From contig NZ_LRVM01000003.1 of assembly GCF_001571775.1 (NCBI RefSeq), positions 186,001 through 250,000 of the forward strand: a stretch of 64,000 nucleotides of DNA, written 5' to 3'. The notes below the pieces were generated by a model, which was not told the DNA's origin, did no database searches, and saw nothing but the letters and a program-made list of their open reading frames with translations. The position numbers and the translations under genes are program-made. The DNA is from Anaerotignum neopropionicum. GTDB lineage: Bacteria; Bacillota; Clostridia; Lachnospirales; Anaerotignaceae. Below, piece after piece: positions 55,767 through 63,578 of the stretch. Positions within the stretch are counted from its first letter, which is position 1. The number at the start of each line of letters is the position of its first letter.

Positions 55767-55795
55767 ATACTACCACAAAGACATTTGTCTGTAAA
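55767..55795 (-). promoter_or_regulatory. Promoter of the aromatic operon
   Basis: TTTACA (55795-55790), 17 bases, TAGTAT (55772-55767) on the minus strand; it would start the leader transcript at about 55760. Confidence 0.6.
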
Positions 55796-56182
55796 CCCTT
55801 ATTTTTTTAATTTTTGTGGAAAACAAACAAAACATATATGAACTCCCTAGAAAACAAGGGTTTTGCCTTTCAAAAAAAATCACTTTGATTAAAAAATCAA
55901 AGCAATTTAATAAAACATAAATTTTTCCCCATTTCTTTCTTTGTTATTAAAATATCACAAATCGTGATATTTGTCAACTTGTATATTTAAGAATCTTCTT
56001 GCTATTTTTTATATAAAAATGTAAAACAACTTTAAGAATGAAACCAAAAAATTTCTTTTCTATTTTTTTAACCAAGAAAACCTCACCTTTTGTGTTTCAC
56101 AAATTATAATATAACAAAAATGCTTATTCAAACGATAATTCTCTTAATATGGGATACAATAATACAAAAAGGAGGAGTTGTT
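55796..56182. other. AT-rich divergent intergenic region
   Basis: No gene or structured RNA recognised. It includes a short ACTTTGATT/AATCAAAG hairpin at about 55882-55902 of unknown meaning and the promoter region of the DUF3892 gene (TACAAT at about 56155). Confidence 0.4.
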
Positions 56183-56503
56183 ATGGCTTTTACTCTAGAA
56201 AAAAATGAACTGACAGAAGCTTTGGCAAAAAATACACTGGATGATATTCCTTCGGCAAATCCCAATGCCCAAAAAATCACGGGGCTAGTTAAGAAAAGTG
56301 GGAAAGTAAAAGGCTACCGTCTTTCTGATGACACGATTGTTGAAAAGAAGGATGCCATAAAATTGGCGCGTCAAGGCGGCATAGCAGGCGTTGGTATCGC
56401 CCACCGTGGGGACACAGAATATTTAAAATCCATCCCCGATGGAACAGAGGACAATAACCTCTCCCATTTACCCACAGTATCCGTCGATCCAGCAACGAAA
56501 TAA
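56183..56503 (+). CDS. DUF3892-domain protein
   Basis: A 106-residue soluble protein. The DUF3892 signature runs through GYRLSDDTIVEKKDAIKLAR, GGIAGVGIAHRGDTEYLKS and IPDGTEDNNLSHLP. Such small proteins are common in Firmicutes and have no known function. AAGGAGGAG before the ATG at 56183 excludes the longer upstream frame. Monocistronic, closed by a terminator. Confidence 0.87.
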   Translation: MAFTLEKNELTEALAKNTLDDIPSANPNAQKITGLVKKSGKVKGYRLSDDTIVEKKDAIKLARQGGIAGVGIAHRGDTEYLKSIPDGTEDNNLSHLPTVSVDPATK

Positions 56504-56514
56504 TTGCTCAAAAA

Positions 56515-56545
56515 GAAAAAGGCTGGATTCCGCCTTTTTCTTTTT
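56515..56545. terminator. Terminator after the DUF3892 gene
   Basis: GAAAAAGGC (56515-56523) pairs with GCCTTTTTC (56532-56540), followed by TTTTT. The minus strand is also T-rich, so it may serve both. Confidence 0.75.
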
Positions 56546-56665
56546 GCTTAAAATTTTCTTTATTTTTCAAAAACCTTTGTTCGTTCAGGTTTACAAAAAC
56601 TACTTTCATAAAACCATTTTATACGAAACTCTTCAATCTGAATATCTTCCTTCACCACAGGATTT

Positions 56666-57451
56666 CTACTTCAACCTTTGGCGCACTACCTCATACATCA
56701 GTACTCCAGCGGCAATGGAGGCATTTAAAGACTCCGCCTTCCCAGGCATAGGAATCCTTACCCAACGGTCACATAGGTTTGTCGCTTCGTGGGAAAGCCC
56801 TCTCGCCTCGTTGCCAATCAAAAAAGCACAACCTTTTTCCAACGGCAGCTGATACGGATAGCAATCCCCTTTTAAATGAGCAGCATACAACGAAATGTTC
56901 TTTTCTTTCATTTTCAGGGTGATTTCCTTTAAATCTACATTTTGAAAGACAGGCACATGAAATATAGAACCCATTGTTGCACGCAAAACCTTTGGATTAT
57001 ATACATCAACACTGCCTTTTGACAGGAAAATCCCATCCACGCCGCTGGCATCCGCTGTACGAATGACTGTCCCTAGGTTTCCTGGATCGTTCAACGCCTC
57101 GGCCAACAGGAAAAAGGGTGCATCCCTTTTCCATATTTCTTCCTGTCCCTCCCTTTGCTTCTTGCAAACAGCCAAAACTCCTTGAGGATTCTCCGTATCT
57201 GACAATGGTAAAAACAATTCTTCCGTAACAATATATGTTTCCGCCCTCTTATCAAAATTCCGAATATCATTTTCCATTGTAAATGCTTTCGTAATAACAA
57301 ACATTTCAACTTCCCAATTTGGAGGAATTTCGGAAACAAAGCGCACACCTTCCGCGAGAAATAAACCTTCTTTATCTCGATTTTTCTTCTGACTTAAGCT
57401 CTTTATGTATTTGTAAATTTTATTTTGATGGCTCTCAATTGTTTTCGCCAT
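56666..57451 (-). CDS. SpoU/TrmH-family RNA 2'-O-methyltransferase
   Basis: A 261-residue protein: an N-terminal L30-like RNA-binding region (FLAEGVRFVSEI), then the SPOUT knot with NDPGNLGTVIRTADASG (motif I), IGNEARGLS (motif II) and IPMPGKAESLNASIAAG (motif III). It methylates rRNA or tRNA with SAM. The exact nucleotide is not predictable. Confidence 0.92.
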   Translation of the reverse strand: MAKTIESHQNKIYKYIKSLSQKKNRDKEGLFLAEGVRFVSEIPPNWEVEMFVITKAFTMENDIRNFDKRAETYIVTEELFLPLSDTENPQGVLAVCKKQREGQEEIWKRDAPFFLLAEALNDPGNLGTVIRTADASGVDGIFLSKGSVDVYNPKVLRATMGSIFHVPVFQNVDLKEITLKMKEKNISLYAAHLKGDCYPYQLPLEKGCAFLIGNEARGLSHEATNLCDRWVRIPMPGKAESLNASIAAGVLMYEVVRQRLK

Positions 57452-57660
57452 GAAGCTCCCTCATTTCTCAATTCTTCTCCCTATCATAATACAAAACACA
57501 ATTCCTTTGCAACAAAAAACAGATGTAATTTATTATATAAATGCGGAAATGGATTAAAAAAGTATTTTTAAGCAGCAAAGCCCTTTCTTTAACTGACCAA
57601 AGCATGAATGTTCGTTTTTTCATCCTTTTGAAGAAAAACACCTTCTCCAAATCTGTTTTT
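57452..57660. other. Intergenic region before the methyltransferase
   Basis: No credible gene. Opposed open frames on both strands (57468-57863 minus, 57541-57897 plus) overlap and lack ribosome sites. Confidence 0.4.
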
Positions 57661-57682
57661 TCTAAAATAATACCCCATAACT

Positions 57683-57827
57683 CTGCGCGTCCAGATGCGA
57701 AGTCAGAATTTTTCGTCAGGCAAAACAAAAAGCGCAGTGAATACTGGAGGTATTTACGAGCATTTTTGTGCAGACTGACGGAAAAGATGCAAGTAGATGG
57801 GGGTACAATGCGGCAGCCGCGAATTGT
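57683..57827. other. Unassigned structured block, relatively GC-rich, pseudoknot-capable
   Basis: In an AT-rich gap, this ~150-base segment stands out. CTGCGC (57683-57688) can pair with GCGCAG (57732-57737), while CGTCAG (57714-57719), inside that loop, can pair with CTGACG (57775-57780) outside it, a pseudoknot arrangement. A further stem is AATAC-TGGAG-GTATT (57740-57754) and a hairpin ACAAT-GCGG-CAG-CCGC-GA-ATTGT (57805-57827). Strand and function unknown; it may be an RNA or a dispersed repeat. Confidence 0.45.
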
Positions 57828-57999
57828 GCGGTGTTGCCCTAATACTTCACAAAAAACACACAAAATAATTCAGCCTGATTCAATGAATAAAACGTAGCCC
57901 TCCACACAAAAATGAGAAAACTTCGCTTTCAAGTATTGGTTTTCATAAAATATATGGTAAAATACAACTATCTATTAAAAAACGAAAGGAGATCGTTTA

Positions 58000-58638
58000 A
58001 TGAGTACACCAGTTGAAAAAAGAAAAGAAGCATTGGGAAAAACCCTAGTAGCAAAATTGGAAGCAAGATATTTTGAAGCATATTACTGTCCTACCGCAAA
58101 AGAAGCCCTGGAAAAAGCGCTTTCGTTAGTCCCTGAAAAAAGCTCCATATCTTGGGGAGGTTCTATGACTATTCGCGATCTGGGTCTTACTAAAGCTTTC
58201 CATGACGGTGAATACGAAGTGATTGATCGGGATTTGGCAAAATCCCCGGAAGAAATGGCAGAGTTACATCGAAAAGGTCTTTTGACTGATTATTTTATTA
58301 CCAGCACCAATGCAATCTCCGCAGATGGTATTTTGGTAAACATTGACGGTACAGGCAACCGTGTTGCTGCCATGAGCTTTGGCCCCAAAAATGTAGTCGT
58401 TATCTGCGGCATTAACAAAGTTGCACAAAATCTTGATGGAGCAGTTGCTCGTGCAAGAAGTGTTGCAGCCCCCATCAACGCTTTCCGTTTTATGGGGAAA
58501 ACGCCTTGTGTTGCAACAGGCTCCTGCCATAACTGTACCTCTCCTGATTGTATTTGTGCTCAGGTTTTAATCACACGATTATGTAAACCAGCAAAAAGGA
58601 TTAAAGTAATTGTAGTTGGTGAAGAATTAGGTTTTTAA
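58000..58638 (+). CDS. LUD-domain protein (LutC-like)
   Basis: A 212-residue protein of the LUD (lactate utilisation) family. Features: SISWGGSMTIRDLGL, IDRDLAKSPEEMAELHRKGLLTDYFITSTNAISADG and a late TGSCHNCTSPDCICAQVLITR with five Cys, suggesting a metal or FeS site. Standalone LUD proteins without lutAB are common in Clostridia. AAAGGAGA precedes the ATG. Confidence 0.88.
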   Translation: MSTPVEKRKEALGKTLVAKLEARYFEAYYCPTAKEALEKALSLVPEKSSISWGGSMTIRDLGLTKAFHDGEYEVIDRDLAKSPEEMAELHRKGLLTDYFITSTNAISADGILVNIDGTGNRVAAMSFGPKNVVVICGINKVAQNLDGAVARARSVAAPINAFRFMGKTPCVATGSCHNCTSPDCICAQVLITRLCKPAKRIKVIVVGEELGF

Positions 58639-58734
58639 TTTTAATTACAGTAATGCCTTCATGTAATAGAAGGCCTCCACCACATATAACAAGTAAAATT
58701 TATTCGCAAAAGCTTGCTGCGAAAGGAGACTACC

Positions 58735-59193
58735 ATGAAGGTTCTTGTTGATGCTGATGCTTGCCCTGTAAAAGAAATGATTGTGGACACATCAAAAAAA
58801 TATAATATCCAGGTTTATATGGTAACGGATGCTTCTCATGTTTTATTTTATCCCGAAGAAAATGTTCATGTGGTGACCGTTGACCAAGGGGCTGATAGTG
58901 CAGACCTTGCCATTGCCAACCGAACGGAAAAAGGCGATCTCTGTATCACTGCCGATTACGGCTTAGCTACACTGATTTTGGCAAAAAAAGCCACGGTAAT
59001 TCACCCCAACGGATTTTTTTATACAGCTGAGAATATTGAACGTATGCTTTTTGAGCGACATCTTTCCCGGGAAATGCGGCGGCAAAAAAAGGGCCGTGGC
59101 GGACATATTCCAAAACGGACAAAAACAGATGATGCTAACTTCCTTGCGATTTTTGAAAAAGCATTAACCGCAAAGGAAGCTCCTAATTCCTAG
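58735..59193 (+). CDS. UPF0178 (YaiI/YqxD) family protein
   Basis: A 152-residue protein starting MKVLVDADACPVKEMIV, with DQGADSADLAIANRTEKGDLCITADYGLATLIL and the tail DDANFLAIFEKAL. It has a PIN-like fold with conserved acidic residues, but the family function is unproven. AAAGGAGA before the ATG at 58735. Probably monocistronic with the terminator downstream. Confidence 0.92.
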   Translation: MKVLVDADACPVKEMIVDTSKKYNIQVYMVTDASHVLFYPEENVHVVTVDQGADSADLAIANRTEKGDLCITADYGLATLILAKKATVIHPNGFFYTAENIERMLFERHLSREMRRQKKGRGGHIPKRTKTDDANFLAIFEKALTAKEAPNS

Positions 59194-59201
59194 GTAGTTT
59201 C

Positions 59202-59243
59202 AAAAAGGACAGACTTTTGTGTAAAAAAGCCTGTCCTTTTTGC
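59202..59243 (+). terminator. Terminator of the UPF0178 gene
   Basis: AAAAAGGACAG (59202-59212) pairs with CTGTCCTTTTT (59231-59241). Confidence 0.75.
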
Positions 59244-59313
59244 TAATAGCATCTACTGCCCTTACGCTTCACAAAAACGTACCTTCAAAAGAGGTGTATC
59301 CCCGCCCGGGAAA

Positions 59314-60492
59314 TCATTCCGGTTTTATACGAGCAATCCCCTCTTCAATTGCTACATCAGCAACAGCTTTCGCCACGGCATCGGCAACGGATTTATCCAG
59401 TGCAGAAGGAATAATATTTTCTTTATGCAGCTTGTCCTCAGGAATCATCGCCGCAATTGCATAGGCCGCCCTTTGCTTCATCCCCTCTGTAATTTCCTTA
59501 GCACGAACAGCTAGCGCTCCCTTGAAAATTCCCGGGAAAATCAAAACATTGTTAATTTGATTAGGAAAATCCGAACGCCCGGTGCCAACAACTGCCGCAC
59601 CTGCGGCCAGTGCTTCATCAGGCATAATTTCAGGGATGGGGTTTGCCATGGCAAAAACAATGCCCTGATTCATGGAAGCTACCATTTCCTTGGTTACCAT
59701 GTTCGGACGAGAAACACCAACAAATGCATCGGCTCCCCTCATGGCATCAGCTAACTTTCCTTTTTCCTTATGGATATTGCTAATATGAGAAATTTCTTCC
59801 TGCCCTGCATTTAAGTCTGAATCACCCTCACAAATAATACCATTGATGTCACACATAACAATATTCCCAAAGCCCATGGAGATTAAAAGCTTACCAATGG
59901 CAATGCCTGCCGCACCTGCCCCATTAATGACAATCTTCATTTCCCCCATTTTCTTCCCAACCACCTTCATGGCATTGAGCATGGCCGACGCAACAACAAT
60001 AGCAGTCCCGTGTTGATCATCATGAAATACGGGAATATCACAGATTTCTTTCAGCTTGCGCTCAATTTCAAAACAACGGGGTGCTGAAATATCCTCCAAA
60101 TTAATACCGCCAAAGCTTTTGGAGATCAAATAAATTGTATTTACAATGGTGTCCACATCCTTGGAGTCTATGCAAAGAGGGAATGCATCCACGCCGCCAA
60201 ACTCCTTAAATAATACGCATTTCCCCTCCATTACAGGCATACCAGCCGCAGGGCCGATATCTCCCAACCCTAGAACCGCAGTGCCATCTGTCACAACGGC
60301 AACCAAATTGGAGCGGCGTGTCAAACGAAAGGATTCCTCATAGTTTTTCTCAATCACTCGACAAGGCTCTGCAACCCCTGGGGTATACAGCAAGGATAGA
60401 TCCTCTCTCGTGGTGACCTCTTTTCTGGAAACCACTTCTATTTTCCCCTGCATTTCATAATGCAGCTTTAACGCTTTTTCTTCAATACTCAT
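59314..60492 (-). CDS. Malic enzyme (NAD(P)-dependent malate dehydrogenase, decarboxylating)
   Basis: A 392-residue enzyme converting malate to pyruvate and CO2. LSLLYTPGVAEPC (catalytic Tyr), DGTAVLGLGDIGPAAGMPVMEGK, FHDDQHGTAIVVASAM and the NAD site NGAGAAGIAIGK are visible. AGGAGG is correct for the ATG at 60492; a 39-codon upstream extension lacks conservation. The fumarase gene is upstream on the same strand, which suggests a joint fumarate-malate-pyruvate route. Confidence 0.94.
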   Translation of the reverse strand: MSIEEKALKLHYEMQGKIEVVSRKEVTTREDLSLLYTPGVAEPCRVIEKNYEESFRLTRRSNLVAVVTDGTAVLGLGDIGPAAGMPVMEGKCVLFKEFGGVDAFPLCIDSKDVDTIVNTIYLISKSFGGINLEDISAPRCFEIERKLKEICDIPVFHDDQHGTAIVVASAMLNAMKVVGKKMGEMKIVINGAGAAGIAIGKLLISMGFGNIVMCDINGIICEGDSDLNAGQEEISHISNIHKEKGKLADAMRGADAFVGVSRPNMVTKEMVASMNQGIVFAMANPIPEIMPDEALAAGAAVVGTGRSDFPNQINNVLIFPGIFKGALAVRAKEITEGMKQRAAYAIAAMIPEDKLHKENIIPSALDKSVADAVAKAVADVAIEEGIARIKPE

Positions 60493-60629
60493 GGATGTGC
60501 CTCCTATTTTTAATAAATTACTATCCGCTATTATTCCAAAACTGAATTCAAAACATGACATTTTATAAGACCTAAGAACCATTGATAAATCCCCACCACC
60601 ATTGCCCATAGGGTATCCTATAATTCATT

Positions 60630-60787
60630 CAGAACGTAGACAAAATGAAAACCTTGAGGGCTTTGCTACGCAAAGCTGTCCTGCGGACAGATGGCACGTC
60701 TTTAACATTGCCACATTGACTCATCTAAACCGCATAAATATGCGGTTTAAGTAAAAGTTTTGGTCTTGCTTTTTTCAAAAAGCAAGT
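60630..60787 (+). repeat. Dispersed copy of the hairpin-rich repeat
   Basis: It opens with CAGAACGTAGACAAAATG and ACCTTGAGGGCTTTGC as in the 46.8-kb copy, but its middle holds different triloop hairpins: GCTTTGC-TAC-GCAAAGC and TGTCC-TGC-GGACA. The later AAACCGCATAAATATGCGGTTT is a 10-bp stem; the right end CTTGCTTTTTTCAAAAAGCAAG is palindromic. Located between the malic enzyme start and fumC end. Confidence 0.65.
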
Positions 60788-60826
60788 GGGTTTGGGCAAC
60801 GTCCAAGGTTTACCAGTCTGAATCCA

Positions 60827-62191
60827 TCAAACCATATTTTCAGGACGAAATACCTCGTCAAATTTTTCTTCTGTCAAAAACCCCAAAGAAACACAGGCTT
60901 CCTTTAATGAAATGTTCTCTATATACGCCTTTTTCGCTGTTTTTGCTGCATTTTCATAGCCAATATAAGGGTTCAAGCAAGTAACCAGCATCAGGGAACG
61001 ATGGAGATTTTCATTCATTTTCTCCGTATTTGCCCGAATACCTGCCACACAATGTACACGGAAAGAATCCAATCCATCTGCCAACAGACGAACGGATTGT
61101 AAAAAGTTATAAATGCATACCGGCATAAACACATTCAGCTCAAAATTCCCTTGAGAAGCACAAATACCAACGGCTGTATCGTTTGCCAAGACCTGAACAG
61201 ACACCATGGTTACCGCCTCGCACTGGGTTGGGTTTACCTTACCCGGCATAATGGAGCTTCCCGGCTCATTTTCGGGAATAAAAATTTCGCCTAAACCGCA
61301 TCGAGGGCCGCTGGAAAGCCAACGAACATCGTTTGCAATTTTCATTAAATTTGCAGCCAGCGCCTTTAACGCTCCATGGGCAAATACCAGCTCATCCTTT
61401 GCCGTTAAGGCATGGAACTTATTTTCTGCGGTAATAAAAAGCTCGCCCGTCAGCTTGGAAACTTCTTCCGCCGCCGCTTCAGCAAAACCCTTTGGCGCAT
61501 TCAAGCCAGTGCCCACCGCTGTTCCGCCTAATGCCAATTCCTGCACACCCACAAGACTTGTTTCAATCATCCCCTTGGCCTTTTGCAACATATTCCGCCA
61601 ACCGCTGATTTCCTGGGAAAAGGTTATCGGCGTCGCATCCTGCAAATGGGTTCTGCCTGTTTTGACAATCCCCTTATTTTCCTCCTCTAAACGTGCCAGT
61701 TCAGTAATCATTCGCTCCAGCGCAGGCAGCAGCTGTTTTTTCGTTTCCAAGACGGCAGCAATATGCATGGCTGTGGGAAACGTATCATTGGAGCTTTGGG
61801 ACATATTCACATGATCGTTGGGATGCAAAAGCTTTTCCCCTGCGATTTCGTTCCCACGATTGGCAACCACTTCATTTACGTTCATGTTGGACTGCGTGCC
61901 GCTGCCTGTTTGCCAAACAACCAAAGGAAACGCATCGTCAAGCTTCCCTGCCAAAATTTCGTCGCAAACCTGCCCGATAATTGAACATCTTCTTTCATCC
62001 AGCTTGCCTAATTTGTTATTTGCTTGGGCAACAGCTTTTTTTAAAATTGCAAAGGCATAAATGATTTCCATAGGGATTTTTTCGGTACTTATTTTAAAAT
62101 TTTCAAAACTTCTTTGGGTTTGTGCTCCCCAATATACCCCCATAGGAACCTTAACCTCGCCCATAGAGTCTTTTTCGATACGGTATTCCAT
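60827..62191 (-). CDS. fumC: Class II fumarase
   Basis: A 454-residue enzyme interconverting fumarate and malate. Signature PGSSIMPGKVNPTQCEAV, with MGEVKVPMGVYWGAQTQRS at the start, GSGTQSNMNVNEV, GRTHLQDATPITF (catalytic His) and GGTAVGTGLN. AAGGAGA before the ATG at 62191. It precedes the malic enzyme gene, with a repeat in between. Confidence 0.95.
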   Translation of the reverse strand: MEYRIEKDSMGEVKVPMGVYWGAQTQRSFENFKISTEKIPMEIIYAFAILKKAVAQANNKLGKLDERRCSIIGQVCDEILAGKLDDAFPLVVWQTGSGTQSNMNVNEVVANRGNEIAGEKLLHPNDHVNMSQSSNDTFPTAMHIAAVLETKKQLLPALERMITELARLEEENKGIVKTGRTHLQDATPITFSQEISGWRNMLQKAKGMIETSLVGVQELALGGTAVGTGLNAPKGFAEAAAEEVSKLTGELFITAENKFHALTAKDELVFAHGALKALAANLMKIANDVRWLSSGPRCGLGEIFIPENEPGSSIMPGKVNPTQCEAVTMVSVQVLANDTAVGICASQGNFELNVFMPVCIYNFLQSVRLLADGLDSFRVHCVAGIRANTEKMNENLHRSLMLVTCLNPYIGYENAAKTAKKAYIENISLKEACVSLGFLTEEKFDEVFRPENMV

Positions 62192-62350
62192 GGCAATTCT
62201 CCTTATATATATAATTTCACTTACAATTATCCTAAAATACATTATAACAAAAAATAACAAAAAATAATATTCCTCAATGGGAAAAAGTCTGTCACAATAG
62301 TTGAGTTTTTTTGTAGAAAATGGTACACTTCACAAAAAGGAGGAATGAAA

Positions 62351-62644
62351 ATGTATACAACCAGCATTGCAATACAGGTTTTGCCCGATATTTCAGAAAT
62401 GGATAAAGTCTGTGTCATTGTGGATCGTGTGATTGAGTATATTGCTTCAACGGGTTGCAACTATATGGTTGGACCTTTTGAAACCACGATTGAGGGGGAT
62501 ATAGAAACCCTAATGGAAATTGTAAAGCGTTGCCAAGAAATCCCTGTGGAACTAGGCGCCCCCTCCACCAAATCCTATGTGAAAATATTTCATAATCCAC
62601 AAGGCCTCTTAACGATAGCAGAAAAAACAGATAAATATAGATAA
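62351..62644 (+). CDS. Thiamine-binding-like YqgV/MTH1187 family protein
   Basis: A 97-residue small ferredoxin-like fold of the DUF77 family (thiamine-binding in some members). Motif: IAIQVLPD at the start, GPFETTIEGDIETLMEIVKRCQE, then the C-terminal KIFHNP. AAAGGAGG has seven-base spacing to the ATG at 62351; an ATG at 62345 is too close. Operon with the HAD gene, 13 bases apart. Confidence 0.87.
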   Translation: MYTTSIAIQVLPDISEMDKVCVIVDRVIEYIASTGCNYMVGPFETTIEGDIETLMEIVKRCQEIPVELGAPSTKSYVKIFHNPQGLLTIAEKTDKYR

Positions 62645-62657
62645 CAAAGGAGAACTT

Positions 62658-63290
62658 ATGAAAAGTATTATCTTTGACCTTGACGGCACTTTAATTGATT
62701 CCATGCCTGTTTGGAAAAATACGGGGCGCAACTTTTTATTAAACCATGGTTTTGCCGTACCTGAAAATTTACATAGTGTGGTTAAAGCCCAAACTATCGG
62801 TCAAACGGCAGAGTATTTCCGTAAAGACTTGGGCGTAACCCATACGCCTGAGGAAATTATAAACGAAATCATTCAATATGTTGAGGATGCCTATAAAAAT
62901 ACCATTCCCTTAAAGCCTTATGCAAAAGAATTTTTGGATAAGGAATTAGAAAATGGCACCAAAATGTGTGTTTTAACCGCTTCCGAAGCTAGCTATATCC
63001 ATCCTGCCTTGGAGCGTCTTGACCTTATAAAATACTTTCAGTTCATTCTGACCTGTACTGAAACAGGCCACTATAAAACTGACCCCCAAGTATTCCGCAT
63101 TGCCATGGAAAAATTGGGCGGGAATCTGGAAAATACCATTGTTTTCGAGGATGCACTTTATGCTGTTGAGGGAGCAAAAAAAGGGGGCTTTACCGTTTAT
63201 GCCGTTGCAGATCCTGTTACAGAGGCTGACAGCGGTGTCATTCGCGCCGTTGCCGACAAATACATAAAAAGCTATAAGGAATTATTGTAA
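62658..63290 (+). CDS. HAD-superfamily hydrolase (phosphoglycolate phosphatase/pgmB type)
   Basis: A 210-residue hydrolase: motif I IFDLDGTLIDSMP, a helical cap, motif II LTASE, motif III Lys in GHYKTDP, motif IV VFEDALYAVEGAKK. Acts on a small phosphorylated metabolite; substrate not predictable. AAGGAGA before the ATG. Terminator follows. Confidence 0.9.
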   Translation: MKSIIFDLDGTLIDSMPVWKNTGRNFLLNHGFAVPENLHSVVKAQTIGQTAEYFRKDLGVTHTPEEIINEIIQYVEDAYKNTIPLKPYAKEFLDKELENGTKMCVLTASEASYIHPALERLDLIKYFQFILTCTETGHYKTDPQVFRIAMEKLGGNLENTIVFEDALYAVEGAKKGGFTVYAVADPVTEADSGVIRAVADKYIKSYKELL

Positions 63291-63318
63291 CTTCAAGCGT
63301 TTCTAGAAAAAATATCGG

Positions 63319-63352
63319 AACCTATTGCAATTTGTGATAGGTTTTTTTCTAT
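63319..63352 (+). terminator. Terminator of the HAD gene
   Basis: AACCTAT (63319-63325) pairs with ATAGGTT (63337-63343), followed by a T-run. Confidence 0.75.
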
Positions 63353-63413
63353 AATTTTTTTTAGCTACTTCTTTCTAAAGCAATCTTACGATTACCTCAC
63401 TGCCATGAGGAAT

Positions 63414-63456
63414 AAAAAAAGGCAAGAGATACGCATTGCGAAGTCCTTGCCTTTTG
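63414..63456 (-). terminator. Hairpin with a T-run on the minus strand
   Basis: On the plus strand AAAAGGCAAG (63416-63425) pairs with CTTGCCTTTT (63446-63455). On the minus strand a run of seven T follows. It faces a region holding only a weak minus-strand frame (63491-63751); its partner gene is unclear. Confidence 0.45.
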
Positions 63457-63578
63457 CTTTAAATAATATTGCTTCAATCCACTACTAACGTTAAATTGTT
63501 TCAATAGCTTTTCCCAGTGTTATTAATTCTGCTGTGCCCTCGCAAGTGTTATTCCACTGACCATTTGCACTCGTTGCA

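Noticed and set aside
57468-57897. Two opposed ORFs of 131 and 118 residues
   Set aside because: They overlap each other completely and lack ribosome sites; composition is not protein-like. The sequence is better treated as a structured block.
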